Positions 1 to 8,478 of a DNA stretch of 64,000 bases are shown piece by piece. The position numbers and the translations under genes are program-made. A model generated the notes under the pieces. The model was not told where the DNA came from, ran no database searches, and saw only the letters and a list, made by a program, of their open reading frames with translations. Origin of the DNA: Candidatus Gastranaerophilales bacterium (lineage in GTDB: Bacteria > Cyanobacteriota > Vampirovibrionia > Gastranaerophilales > Gastranaerophilaceae); NCBI GenBank assembly GCA_944324165.1, contig CALUVG010000010.1, positions 1 to 64,000 of the forward strand, given 5' to 3'. How positions within the stretch are numbered: the stretch's first letter is position 1; every line of letters starts with the position of its first letter.

Positions 1-416
1 AAACTTTGACCTTGCTCTTTGAGCTTGTATTTTGTAAGTGCGATTGCTTTGCCGATACAAATTCTATTCGGGTGCAGGAGCAAGCTCATAAATATTTTGA
101 TTTCTTCTTCTGTTAGACATGTTCTGTATTCGTTTACAGAAACATATTTGTAATTAGGAATTAGCCTTGTGTAATCCTCTGTTCCGTCTAAACTTGCTTT
201 CCAACGATGCAGGCTTCCTCGTGAGATTTTACCTAAAACACTGAAAAGGTAGGAATTTGAGCTGTTATGTAGTTTGACAAAATCATAGTCCGCCTGAAGT
301 TTGTTAACAGCTTTACGGCGAAACTCTTGCCATTTGCGGATTAAATCAAGTTTTGCAAGAGCATTTTGTTTTGCCTTCTCAGGAGTGTATTTGACTGTCT
401 CAACTTGGTTTTCCAT
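1..416 (-). CDS. Mu-type DDE transposase, N-terminal part (cut by window edge)
   Basis: The reading frame opens at an ATG read leftward from 416 and runs off the window without a stop. The roughly 138 visible residues start MENQVETVKYTPEKAK and include a helix LAKLDLIRKWQEFRR, then RGSLHRWKASL and LTEEEIKIFMSLLLHPNR. That series of small helical DNA-binding segments resembles the N-terminal end-binding part of MuA-like transposases. The catalytic DDE core would lie outside the window, so activity cannot be judged. If the call is right, the gene belongs to a transposon or Mu-like phage that extends left. A family call from the N-terminus alone is moderate. Confidence 0.55.
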   Translation of the reverse strand, partial: MENQVETVKYTPEKAKQNALAKLDLIRKWQEFRRKAVNKLQADYDFVKLHNSSNSYLFSVLGKISRGSLHRWKASLDGTEDYTRLIPNYKYVSVNEYRTCLTEEEIKIFMSLLLHPNRICIGKAIALTKYKLKEQGQS

Positions 417-417
417 T

Positions 418-471
418 GTCTCAAAATCCTTGTAATGCTATGTGCAACACATTCATCACTCGTTTTGAGAC
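418..471. repeat. inverted repeat in the transposase leader
   Basis: GTCTCAAAA at 418-426 is repeated inverted as TTTTGAGAC at 463-471, immediately upstream of the transposase start codon at 416. The position suits an operator or attenuator for that gene. No regulator gene is visible next to it, so the role is inferred. Confidence 0.4.
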
Positions 472-514
472 AGAAGTCAAGTGTTTGTTTGAGAACTTTT
501 TATATAATAATTTA

Positions 515-1558
515 TCAAGCTTCAACTATTTTGACATAATTCATTTTATAATCTGTTGACTCAATATCAATATTCATTTGATATACTGGAATGTTTTTTT
601 CTTTGGCAATATATTTTAAAATCTTAGAATTTATTGAACTAATATCAATCCCTAAATATATGGCTTTCGGTTTTAATTTTATTTGTTCTGTACATCTTGG
701 ATTGTCACTAAGTGAAATTAAACGCCATTCTTTTTCATAACTCCAATTTGTTGATTTACTTAGCAATGCTTTATAAATAACAAGTTGATCATCAGATAGT
801 GCAGTTCCTTCTTTTAAAAATTGTTGCATTAAAAATAAATTTGCAGAATAAATCAATAAAGGTGTTACATCAAAACGCTCATCGGAATATTTTACTGGAT
901 ATAGTGACTCATTATGTCTGTTGGGACATTGCTTTTGACAAGTGGTACAAAGATTAATATAATCATTAAAATTATATTCAAGTACAAAGCCTTTATGTGA
1001 ATCAGCATAATGTGCCCACATGACATTTGATGAAACATCTTCAGAAAAACAAGCTATACGAGGAGTTGATTTTAAATAAATAAAAACATCTTTCCAGGCA
1101 CTATTAAATATAGAATCTATAACATTTTGAGCCGATAGTAATAATTGTTTAATTTCTTCATTTGGTACACTCTTTAACTTGTTTATATATGTAACAAGTT
1201 GTTCTTTATTTACTTTGTTTAAATTTAATTTGTTTAAAATTTCAGGAGTTTTTTCTATTAAATTAATTATTTTATCTTTGTTGTTTACATTTAAAACATT
1301 TTCAATAAATTTTTGTTTATCTGCTTTGATTAAAGAATCATAAGGATCATTAAAACTATTAGGATATGATAAAGAAATAATATCATTATCAAAATCACTT
1401 AAAGTATAATCAGTAATTTTTCGATATCTAAATAAAGATGATGGAGTTATTGCTTTTACGGATTTAATTATTTCCTCAAATTTTTGTTTTTGAATTTCAT
1501 CACTGTCAAAGCCACTAATAATTGTGTTATAAAATTTTTCAATAAATTCGTTTTTCAT
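515..1558 (-). CDS. DUF2971 family protein
   Basis: 347 residues. The order of motifs is that of DUF2971: LFRYRKI near residue 42, LSYPNSFNDPYDSL near 63, ACFSEDVSSNVMWAHYADSH near 168 with GFVLEY after it, and YEKEWRLI near 274. The family is common on phages, plasmids and defence islands, and its biochemical activity is not established as far as I know. Four cysteines near residues 205-212 (CTTCQKQC) could bind a metal. It sits between the cut-off transposase and the repeat cluster at 1711-1852, so it looks like transposon cargo. Confidence 0.75.
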   Translation of the reverse strand: MKNEFIEKFYNTIISGFDSDEIQKQKFEEIIKSVKAITPSSLFRYRKITDYTLSDFDNDIISLSYPNSFNDPYDSLIKADKQKFIENVLNVNNKDKIINLIEKTPEILNKLNLNKVNKEQLVTYINKLKSVPNEEIKQLLLSAQNVIDSIFNSAWKDVFIYLKSTPRIACFSEDVSSNVMWAHYADSHKGFVLEYNFNDYINLCTTCQKQCPNRHNESLYPVKYSDERFDVTPLLIYSANLFLMQQFLKEGTALSDDQLVIYKALLSKSTNWSYEKEWRLISLSDNPRCTEQIKLKPKAIYLGIDISSINSKILKYIAKEKNIPVYQMNIDIESTDYKMNYVKIVEA

Positions 1559-1710
1559 AATATCAATACTATCATAAATTTTTAGTAGATTAATTTAATT
1601 GTTTAGTTGTTGTCATGAAGCATATAATAATTTCGTTAATTTTTCAATATGGTGGAATGATAGAAATAAAATAATAAATCTAGATCTTATTGATAATTTA
1701 GGGTATCTAA

Positions 1711-1852
1711 AATTGCAAGTAAAAATAAAATTGCACTTTCTTGCACTGGGGTTATCTTTAAACACCAAGCTAATTTTAGCCTAATGTGGTTTTAGAAATT
1801 TGCAAATGGAGTGCAAAAGATTGCAAGAAATGAGTAATTGAGTGCAAGAAAA
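1711..1852. repeat. cluster of AGTGCAAGAAA-type repeats, possible transposon end
   Basis: Seven TGCA-centred sites lie in about 140 bases. Direct copies are at 1799-1809, 1810-1819, 1820-1830 and 1841-1852, the best being AGTGCAAGAAAAG. Inverted or diverged copies are near 1713, 1730 and 1735-1746, where the reverse reads AGTGCAAGAAAG. Mixed-orientation clusters of 10-20 base sites are typical of transposase binding sites at Mu/Tn7-like ends. No terminal dinucleotide or target duplication was identified. The rest of 1559-2112 holds no convincing gene. Confidence 0.4.
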
Positions 1853-2112
1853 GACCGGCACATCTCAATACTAAAAAACAGCCTCAATCGTGCTGTGTGT
1901 TTGATTTTTTATTAAATTTTCTTTGTCTCAATGTCCCAGAAACATATTAATTAGACTCCAAAATGGACTCGAACTCGAAAAATTGTTAGTATAAAAGGTT
2001 TTTGGCGATTTTTAAAAATTTAATCAAAAATTTGCAACAGTCTGAAACGTAGATTGGAACTTGAAAAGCCACTAAAAAAGAGCCTTTTCGGCTTTTGTTG
2101 TAAAATATGGGT

Positions 2113-2149
2113 CGCAGTGGACTCGAACCACCGACCTCACCCTTATCAG
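2113..2149. repeat. distal attachment site of island 1 (tRNA-Ile 3' fragment)
   Basis: All 37 bases match 13607-13643. The match stops at both sides: 2112 is T where the tRNA has C, and after 2149 the anticodon-stem sequence diverges. The fragment lacks the D-arm half of the tRNA, so it is not a functional tRNA gene. Confidence 0.92.
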
Positions 2150-2254
2150 TGCGTTTTTAAAGTTTGACCGATTTTGATTTTTTCTTGCTATACTTGCATT
2201 TAAAACCATTTTGCACACTCAGTAAAAGAAGATAAAACTACATAAAATTACATA

Positions 2255-2280
2255 CAAGTACATAAATATTACATAAAATT
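2255..2280. repeat. arm-type repeat of island 1, left copy
   Basis: The 26 bases match 13508-13533 exactly and contain the unit ACATAAA twice (more copies just upstream at 2240-2250). One copy lies about 100 bases inside the left attachment core and the other about 75 bases inside the right one. That placement is expected for integrase or Xis arm-binding sites. Confidence 0.7.
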
Positions 2281-2353
2281 TTGTAAATAAATAAAATACT
2301 ACCTATTGACTTTTTGTAGTCTTTAACCTACAATATAAATAGGTAATATTCAT

Positions 2354-2698
2354 ATGGCAGAAAACGAACATTTAAAGAAAATTATATATTACAAAACGGT
2401 TGATGGACGTTGTCCTTTTGACGAATGGGTAAATTCATTAGACAATAAAAATAAATCAATAATTGATAACAGAATAGAACGTTTAATGGATGGTTTATAT
2501 GGTGATCACAAAAAATTATCTAATAGCTTATTATCAGAATTAAGATTTTTTGTTGGTAAAGGCTATCGTGTTTACTATAAAGACCTTACAAATGTTGTGA
2601 TAATAATTGTTGCTGGAAGTGATAAAGGCAACCAAGACAGGGTTATTAAACAAGCAGAAAAATATCTTAAAGATTTTATTGAAAGGAACTCAAAATGA
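2354..2698 (+). CDS. higB: RelE/HigB-type toxin
   Basis: 114 residues, the usual size for the RelE/ParE-superfamily branch annotated as addiction-module killer protein (HigB/Gp49-like). Visible features are the N-terminal strand KIIYYKTVDGRCPFDEW, the central GLYGDHKKL, the strand ELRFFVGKGYRVYY and the C-terminal GSDKGNQDRVIKQAEKYL, which carries the conserved basic residues of this group. Such toxins are ribosome-associated mRNA endonucleases or gyrase poisons; which one cannot be told here. The stop overlaps the next start (ATGA), so it is translationally coupled to the antitoxin. A promoter-like AT-rich stretch precedes it. The toxin-first order fits the HigBA arrangement. Confidence 0.85.
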   Translation: MAENEHLKKIIYYKTVDGRCPFDEWVNSLDNKNKSIIDNRIERLMDGLYGDHKKLSNSLLSELRFFVGKGYRVYYKDLTNVVIIIVAGSDKGNQDRVIKQAEKYLKDFIERNSK

Positions 2699-3048
2699 CA
2701 GATTTTGCAGAAGAATTTAATTTAGATATGGATAAAGTTATGGCTAATACCCTTAGCCATGAAGATTATATGAATAAAAAGTTACAAGATAAGGATTACC
2801 AGAGAATTTATCTTGAAACTTCTCTTGAAGAATTTGCAAAAGATGGCAATATAAATGCTTTTATCCGTTCTTTACAATATGTTGTAAAAGCACGTGGACG
2901 TGGTGCTATTTCAGCATTAGCAAAAGAATTAGACATGGATAGAAGTAATTTATCTGATATTCTTAATGGTAAAGTACAACCCAAAATTAGCACAACATTA
3001 AAATTATTGAATGGTTTGGGGTACAAAATAGAACTAAAATCTGCATAA
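2695..3048 (+). CDS. higA: HigA-type antitoxin, Xre HTH
   Basis: 117 residues. The N-terminal half is a likely toxin-binding region. The C-terminal half carries an HTH of the addiction-module antidote type: ISALAKELDMDRSNLSDILNG around residues 80-100, followed by VQPKISTTLKLLNGLGY. It starts inside the toxin stop codon and ends just before the convergent ATPase gene at 3056. It is expected to bind the toxin and repress the shared promoter upstream of 2354. Confidence 0.85.
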   Translation: MTDFAEEFNLDMDKVMANTLSHEDYMNKKLQDKDYQRIYLETSLEEFAKDGNINAFIRSLQYVVKARGRGAISALAKELDMDRSNLSDILNGKVQPKISTTLKLLNGLGYKIELKSA

Positions 3049-3055
3049 GATGAGA

Positions 3056-5308
3056 TTATAATTTTATAATTTCATTATAATGGGGCTCATCAACTAGTTT
3101 TATAAAATTGAACAATTGTTCAATCTCTTTTTTAGTTACAAACAATTTGAATTCTTCTAGGGCTTCTAAATCTTCGCATTCTTCAGTATGACTTGAAGCA
3201 TTTGCAATATCTTGTAAATATTTAAATTTACATTTTTCATCAATGGGTATATCTTTTGTTACACCATTGTATCTTTGGTATATTCCACTTGTTTTGGGAC
3301 ATCTGAAAGCTAAAAATATTTCTAGTACTTTTCTAATAGAATTGCCCAATGGAATTTCTTTTATTTTCTCGTCTTCCATTTGCATAACTTCTTTGAGGTA
3401 TTTAATTGTATGTGTATATTCAGAGGTAAAATTTCTTAAATATTTATCTGCATTTTTTATATAAGAAGTTCCATCTCTATTAATTTGGAATAATTCATAT
3501 AAATTACCTTCTTTTTCGCTTGTTTTATATTTAAATATATCTCGCATTTTCTTGTAAAAATAAAAATTATGAGTTAATACAAATAATTGTTCAAAGGCTT
3601 TAGATTTATCAAATATATGAGCAATTAAGTTAATTAAATTATACAAATATTGTTGGTCTAAACTACTTACTGGGTCATCAATTACAACAATCGAATTTTT
3701 TAAGTCAAAATTATGAGTTTTAAGAGTGGCTAAAAAATATGCGAACGCAATAACTGTTTTTTCCCCCTCACTTAAATTTTTTGCAATTTCTCCACTTTCA
3801 CGATAAATAGAATATGATTTTGAATCTTCGTTATAATTAAGTGTATATTTTTTGTGTCCAAAAACAATATAAATATATCGTTCAATTTCGCTCATAGGGG
3901 CTTTTTGATTGGTTAACTCTGCATTTAGGTTTTTTATTTTTATTTCAATAGTTTTAGTTTCTGCTTCAGCTCTTTTTATCTCAGCAGTAAGTAGATTTAA
4001 TTTATTCAATCGTTCAATTACATCAGCTTTACATTGCTGAACATAAAACCCTATAACAATCTCTTTAGCATTGCTTTTTATAGTATGAAAGTTGTCAATA
4101 CCCTCATTATGTTTTAATATTAAACTATTTAAATTATCCCGAATTCCTGTAAAATTTTCAATTACTTCTTTATTTTCTAAACTAAATATGTTATCTGGGG
4201 CACTTTTTTTCAGAACTAATGTGTTAATTGTATTTTCTAAAAAACTTTTATACTTATCAAAAGCTATAGAATAATTATTTAAATTTTCTTGTGACATTTT
4301 AATGCAAAAATCTTCTGTTCTTAAGGAAAAACTTCTATTTTTAATATTATCATAATCTGATTTTAAACCGTTCAACAATTCATCTAATGTTTTTTCAAAT
4401 TCTAAAAAACTATCATCTTTTGTAACAATTTTTTGAATATCATTGTAACGTTGTTCCCAATTCATAAGTTGCTGATTACAAAATGGACATACATTTTCTG
4501 TTTTTAAATCTAATCCTTTTTCAAGCCATTGAACCAATTCCTCTTTTATATTGGCTCTCTTAAATTTTTTATTTAAAAGATTTTCAAGTTTTAAAAGTTT
4601 ATCATTGGTGATAATTTCAAAATTTATTGGGGGTATTTTGTTTTTAACAGGTTGAATATATTGTTTGGCATATTCATTTTTTTCATCTTCTGTTATAGTA
4701 GATTTATTTTCACAGTATTTAAAATAATCATGTTTAAAGTGTCGTATATTGTACTCTGGAGTATTTTGTATATGTAAATCGCGTCTTACTAACTCTGCAG
4801 CATCTTTATAAAGATTATCAAGTTCCGTATTTATTTCATCATAATCATTTTGTGCAATTAACTTCTTTTTTCCTTGTATTTCAATATAGTAACTTGCTAA
4901 TTTTTGGTTAAGTTCTGAGATTTTATCTTTAATTTCTTTGGCTGTTTCGCCTATTGTATAAGTAAGAGCGGTAGTTTGAGCGTTATTATTATCTAATGTC
5001 AAATTATTACTAACAAAATCTCGGTTAAAAACTTTTATTCTATTACAGTAAGAATTTTCTTTAAATTCTTTTATATGTTGCTCATTATCAAGTAGAATAT
5101 CAAAATCCTCTTTATATGAATTTTTATCAAAAAAATTATCATCAATTTTACCATTATTTAAACATATAAAAAAATTAGACAAAGTTGTCTTTCCAGTTCC
5201 ATTTAACCCCCAAATAAGATTATATTTTTTAAATTCTGCTAGATTATTATCCGCATTAAACTCCTTAAAACTACCAAAATTTTTAATCTTTAATATTTTT
5301 TTAAGCAT
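3056..5308 (-). CDS. RloC/PrrC-like AAA ATPase (AAA_13 family)
   Basis: About 750 residues from the ATG at 5308, chosen because GAGGAA lies nine bases upstream; the frame is open to 5350. Walker A GLNGTGKT is at residues 34-41. A long coiled-coil middle contains CPFC (zinc-hook-like). Near the C-terminus come the signature NLSEGEKTV, Walker B SIVVIDDPVSSLD and LTHNFYF. The end has IRKVLEIF followed by a NASSH segment, similar to the HEPN-type nuclease end of PrrC/RloC anticodon nucleases, which cut tRNA during phage infection. That nuclease assignment is by resemblance; the Arg, Glu and His need confirming by alignment. It is convergent with the antitoxin gene. Confidence 0.72.
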   Translation of the reverse strand: MLKKILKIKNFGSFKEFNADNNLAEFKKYNLIWGLNGTGKTTLSNFFICLNNGKIDDNFFDKNSYKEDFDILLDNEQHIKEFKENSYCNRIKVFNRDFVSNNLTLDNNNAQTTALTYTIGETAKEIKDKISELNQKLASYYIEIQGKKKLIAQNDYDEINTELDNLYKDAAELVRRDLHIQNTPEYNIRHFKHDYFKYCENKSTITEDEKNEYAKQYIQPVKNKIPPINFEIITNDKLLKLENLLNKKFKRANIKEELVQWLEKGLDLKTENVCPFCNQQLMNWEQRYNDIQKIVTKDDSFLEFEKTLDELLNGLKSDYDNIKNRSFSLRTEDFCIKMSQENLNNYSIAFDKYKSFLENTINTLVLKKSAPDNIFSLENKEVIENFTGIRDNLNSLILKHNEGIDNFHTIKSNAKEIVIGFYVQQCKADVIERLNKLNLLTAEIKRAEAETKTIEIKIKNLNAELTNQKAPMSEIERYIYIVFGHKKYTLNYNEDSKSYSIYRESGEIAKNLSEGEKTVIAFAYFLATLKTHNFDLKNSIVVIDDPVSSLDQQYLYNLINLIAHIFDKSKAFEQLFVLTHNFYFYKKMRDIFKYKTSEKEGNLYELFQINRDGTSYIKNADKYLRNFTSEYTHTIKYLKEVMQMEDEKIKEIPLGNSIRKVLEIFLAFRCPKTSGIYQRYNGVTKDIPIDEKCKFKYLQDIANASSHTEECEDLEALEEFKLFVTKKEIEQLFNFIKLVDEPHYNEIIKL

Positions 5309-5438
5309 TAATATATTCCTCATATATTGAAAATCAGCATGTTTTATCAATACTAATCTATCCTAATATATGAAAGTTTAGCAGAAAGCTTATTTTTTTC
5401 ATAGTCATAAAAATTTTTTAATTATAATGTTTGCCAAT

Positions 5439-6029
5439 TTACTTAATTTTCAAAAACCTATGCAGATTAGCAGTAGAAGTGTTGTATTGTCTTGCTATTA
5501 TTGTTTTTGGCACTTTTAATTCTACCAGTTTTAATATTTCATCTCTGTTTTCGTCAAGTTTTGATTTGCCCCTGCCTTTTGGTCTACCTAGTTTTACTCC
5601 GCTTGCTTTCTTTGCGTGCAGAGCCTCTATAGTCCTCATACTTATTAAATCCCGTTCTATCTGTGCCACAAGTGCAAATATTGTTGTTGTTACGGTAGAT
5701 GTTATTGTTTTATCATTGTTTGAAAAATCTTCTTTTATTGAATACAAGGTTATGCCTTTACGCTTAGTTATGTCTATTACTTCAAATATCTGTGTTATTG
5801 ACCTTGCTATCCTTGAAAGCTCCGGAACAATTAAAATATCTCCCTGTTTCATTTTTTCTAACAATGCACCTAGTTGTCTGTTTTTAAAATTTGCTTTTCC
5901 GCTGATTTGTTCTTCCTCAAATTCAACGTTACCTAATTTCTTGTCGTTTGCGAATTTCAACACATCAAGTTTGTTTTTCTCTGTATTTTGTTCTATTGTA
6001 CTTACTCTTAAATAAGCATATGTTACCAT
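5439..6029 (-). CDS. serine recombinase (resolvase/invertase family)
   Basis: 196 residues from the ATG at 6029, which has AAAGGAG seven bases upstream; an in-frame start at 6113 has none. The N-terminal YAYLRVST with the nucleophile serine, then GDILIVPELSRIARS and IEALHAKKASGVKLGRPKG, are the resolvase catalytic domain and linker. The end KTIIARQYNTSTANLHRFL is a short HTH. It may invert or resolve DNA in the island or be a leftover transposon resolvase. No obvious res or inversion sites were found beside it. Confidence 0.88.
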   Translation of the reverse strand: MVTYAYLRVSTIEQNTEKNKLDVLKFANDKKLGNVEFEEEQISGKANFKNRQLGALLEKMKQGDILIVPELSRIARSITQIFEVIDITKRKGITLYSIKEDFSNNDKTITSTVTTTIFALVAQIERDLISMRTIEALHAKKASGVKLGRPKGRGKSKLDENRDEILKLVELKVPKTIIARQYNTSTANLHRFLKIK

Positions 6030-6220
6030 GTTTTGTCTCCTTTCCAGTCTAAAATGCCTGTCGTTACTTAAAAACCTATCTTTTATATTTTTATTATCAA
6101 CCCTTGAATACAAAAAATCACGCCTTTTCAGTTTACTAATCAGTAAAATAAAAACGTTCGTTTTTACGATAGGGGCTAAACTTGAGCATACAAAGTTTTT
6201 ATTAAAATAAAAGGGAGATT

Positions 6221-6436
6221 ATGGACATAGAAAACATTAATAAACAAATTCAGCAAGAAAAAGAACATCATGCAAGAATAATAAACAGATTAAAAAAAGA
6301 AATTTGTAAGCAGAATGAAAGACATCAACGCATTATGTTTGATTTACAAAACAAAAAATTTCAACAGCGTGAAACAAAACAAGAAACCTTTAATAAAATA
6401 CTTGAATTAATTGAGCAAGCATTAGATAAAAAATAA
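6221..6436 (+). CDS. small coiled-coil protein, unknown
   Basis: 71 residues, strongly charged and almost wholly helical in pattern (KQIQQEKEHHARIINRLKKE onward). A GGGAG sequence precedes the ATG by about six bases. It lies divergent from the serine recombinase and abuts the convergent Xre gene with no gap. No family is recognised. Confidence 0.55.
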   Translation: MDIENINKQIQQEKEHHARIINRLKKEICKQNERHQRIMFDLQNKKFQQRETKQETFNKILELIEQALDKK

Positions 6437-6763
6437 TTATTTAATGTGTTTTTGTAAGGTCTGTATCATATCTGAATATAAATCTAATTGTTTTTCTGTT
6501 GAAGTATTAATTATTTTATGCAGGTGTAATTTTTGTTCTGAGATATTACTTTCATCTCTTAATCCAAAATCTTTGAGAGATAAATTAAGAACATCTATAA
6601 TTTTAAAAAAATTATCTAAAGCTGGGTAGTTTTTCCCAGTTTCAATTTTACTTAAATGCTTTTCACTAATACCTACCTTTTCGGCAAGTTCTGACTGCTT
6701 TAATTTTTGTTTTTTACGAGCTGTCTGAATTATTTTAGCAACATATTCTTTGTTAAAATCCAT
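6437..6763 (-). CDS. Xre-family transcriptional regulator
   Basis: 108 residues. The HTH spans residues 10-65, with KLKQSELAEKVGISEKHLSK and IETGKNYPALDNFFKIIDVL, typical of phage-type repressors. The C-terminal 35 residues may dimerise. A 26-bp perfect palindrome lies 77 bases upstream, in the divergent gap to 6948, and is the obvious operator candidate. Confidence 0.85.
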   Translation of the reverse strand: MDFNKEYVAKIIQTARKKQKLKQSELAEKVGISEKHLSKIETGKNYPALDNFFKIIDVLNLSLKDFGLRDESNISEQKLHLHKIINTSTEKQLDLYSDMIQTLQKHIK

Positions 6764-6839
6764 GTAACTAAACCTATTACTTTACTATAAAATAAACTAC
6801 ATATAACTACTTCTAAACATTACAAATAATGAATATTTT

Positions 6840-6865
6840 ATTATTCAATACATGTATTGAATAAT
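6840..6865. promoter_or_regulatory. 26-bp perfect palindrome, candidate Xre operator
   Basis: TTATTCAATA, CATG, TATTGAATAA at 6841-6864, extended by one A/T pair on each side. It sits between the divergent Xre gene (start 6763) and the membrane-protein gene (start 6948), so binding there could control both. Confidence 0.6.
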
Positions 6866-6947
6866 TGATTGATTTATTATAGGGTAATTATATAGATTAC
6901 TTATTTAAAAATTCACCATTAGTGATTACCAACTAAAGGAGTTAATT

Positions 6948-7553
6948 ATGGCTGATGAAGAAAATGTTAATGTAGCAGAAGTTGAAAATAACGAGGTTAC
7001 AGAAGTTATAGATGTAACCGATTTTCAAGATACAGCAAGCAGTGTTAATGCTACTGATTGGCAAAAATTTGGACATATTGCAACTAAAATACTTAACTAT
7101 TCGTCAATAGTTGCTGCATATTTGGGGGTATTTGCATTTTTATCATATCCTATACTGCATGTGATTAATTATTTCTGTCATATTGAAAGTTTTATGAAAA
7201 CATTGCCATTAGGTTATACTATGACTATTACTGGTATGGAAGATAGCCAAGGTTTTGTTACTGCTACATTTATTATTTTTGGCTGTTTATGTGTATTTAT
7301 CGCATTAAAATTGGGATTGTGGTTAATACAAAAATATTCAATCGCATCAAAAATATGCTGCATATTGCTTGGTAGTGGTTTTTTGTATCTTATGATCGAT
7401 AAACAAGCTAATGATGTACTATTATTGAGTTTGGTAGCTATATCTTTTATAATCTTCATGCTTTTTGTTGGAATTCCTCTAATTATAATTATCCATAACA
7501 CATTTTTACCATTTTTTAGAGGTTTAGTTCCTTCTGGTTTTTACATATTATAA
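6948..7553 (+). CDS. membrane protein, unknown
   Basis: 201 residues. AAAGGAG precedes the ATG. The first 45 residues are acidic and soluble; after them come four hydrophobic segments, around residues 50-72, 98-122, 128-148 and 155-185. No family is recognised. With the two small genes after it, it forms a rightward cluster controlled by the Xre/palindrome region. Confidence 0.65.
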   Translation: MADEENVNVAEVENNEVTEVIDVTDFQDTASSVNATDWQKFGHIATKILNYSSIVAAYLGVFAFLSYPILHVINYFCHIESFMKTLPLGYTMTITGMEDSQGFVTATFIIFGCLCVFIALKLGLWLIQKYSIASKICCILLGSGFLYLMIDKQANDVLLLSLVAISFIIFMLFVGIPLIIIIHNTFLPFFRGLVPSGFYIL

Positions 7554-7557
7554 ATTT

Positions 7558-7830
7558 TTGTTTAGATTTTTCCCACATACATCTGCTCTAGCTAATTTAT
7601 GTGAAAGTGGAGAAAAAGCAGTTGAAAAATATGAAAAAAGTAGAACAATAAAGTATGCCAAAAATTGGGGTAACAATCAAGTAATAGTCGATTGTTCTGA
7701 TGGTAGTTCGTTTACCCTAAATGGACAGTTGGATAGCTATACACCAAATAGTGTACGAGTAATAAATGGTTCAACAATAACGACTTATGATCCGCATATT
7801 AAACGCTTAGAAAGTTGGAATATATATTAG
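7558..7830 (+). CDS. hypothetical protein, probable TTG start
   Basis: 90 residues if the TTG at 7558 is the start, four bases after the previous stop; no ATG is available near the beginning. Coupled translation from the upstream gene would explain the missing ribosome site. The second half (DCSDGSSFTLNGQLDSYTPN, then VRVINGSTITTYD) looks like a small beta-rich domain. Just downstream, about 30 codons open in another frame (about 7833-7928, ending VDSEGAVDI) may be a gene remnant. Confidence 0.4.
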   Translation: MFRFFPHTSALANLCESGEKAVEKYEKSRTIKYAKNWGNNQVIVDCSDGSSFTLNGQLDSYTPNSVRVINGSTITTYDPHIKRLESWNIY

Positions 7831-7941
7831 TTAATTATGCAGAATTTATAAAAAAAAGAGGAGTTAAAAATATTACCACTGAACATTCTGTAAAATTTGT
7901 TGACAGTGAAGGGGCTGTAGATATTTAATTTAAGTAAGAAT

Positions 7942-8151
7942 ATGCTACATGAAAATGTTATTGATTTAGAAGTATACAAAACTAGAAAAAGCAAAATGGA
8001 AGTTGCTAAAAAGTTTGTTATTCGCAGATTATGGTTAAAAATAATTCTCTACTTGCTAAAAATAATTTTTTATTTAGCTATGGACTTAATCCTAATCACT
8101 ATTAGTGTTATTTTAATAATGAAGATTAATTTGATTGTTCAACTTCTCTAA
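7942..8151 (+). CDS. small single-span membrane protein, unknown
   Basis: 69 residues. A basic N-terminal half (YKTRKSKMEVAKKFVIRR) is followed by a hydrophobic stretch from about residue 33 to the end. It is last in the rightward cluster. Phage-inhibitory and toxin-like peptides can have this shape, but nothing here shows function. Confidence 0.4.
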   Translation: MLHENVIDLEVYKTRKSKMEVAKKFVIRRLWLKIILYLLKIIFYLAMDLILITISVILIMKINLIVQLL

Positions 8152-8478
8152 TACTTAAAACTCACTTATTCAATAAAAGACAAGCAAATTTAACTTTTGC
8201 AAGTTCTATTATTCTGTTCTAATCTTCTATTTTTAGTCACATTCCCATGCCAGTCCGCTCATTTTTCTTTCTGCAGCAATTTGAATTTTGGTACTACGTT
8301 TTTGCTATCTCTGTTAGTTCATTTTTAATGTTATTTGCTATTATCGTTGCAGGTATATAATAAATTATCAGCAATCATCTAAAACTCCTGTTAAATCAGT
8401 AATAAATCGCCAATGAGCAAATATTTAAAAAAGGTTGACTTCCTCGTATATGGATTGTCAACCTTTTGCATTTTGGGA
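8152..8478. other. intergenic, no gene seen apart from a terminator
   Basis: No convincing reading frame. A short leftward stretch (about 8236-8310, reading KIQIAAERKMSGLAWECD then stop) looks like the tail of a decayed gene. The terminator at 8429-8467 closes the region. Confidence 0.4.
8429..8467. terminator. bidirectional terminator hairpin
   Basis: An 11-bp stem, AAAAGGTTGAC at 8429-8439 with GTCAACCTTTT at 8457-8467, loop of 17. A/T tracts on both sides allow termination of the leftward retron operon and of rightward transcription. Confidence 0.7.

Noticed and set aside
1599-1784. Small rightward frame of 61 codons
   Set aside because: Low-complexity, no ribosome site, overlaps the putative transposon-end repeats.
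2113-2149. A second tRNA-Ile gene
   Set aside because: Only the 3' part is present; it is the displaced attachment copy.
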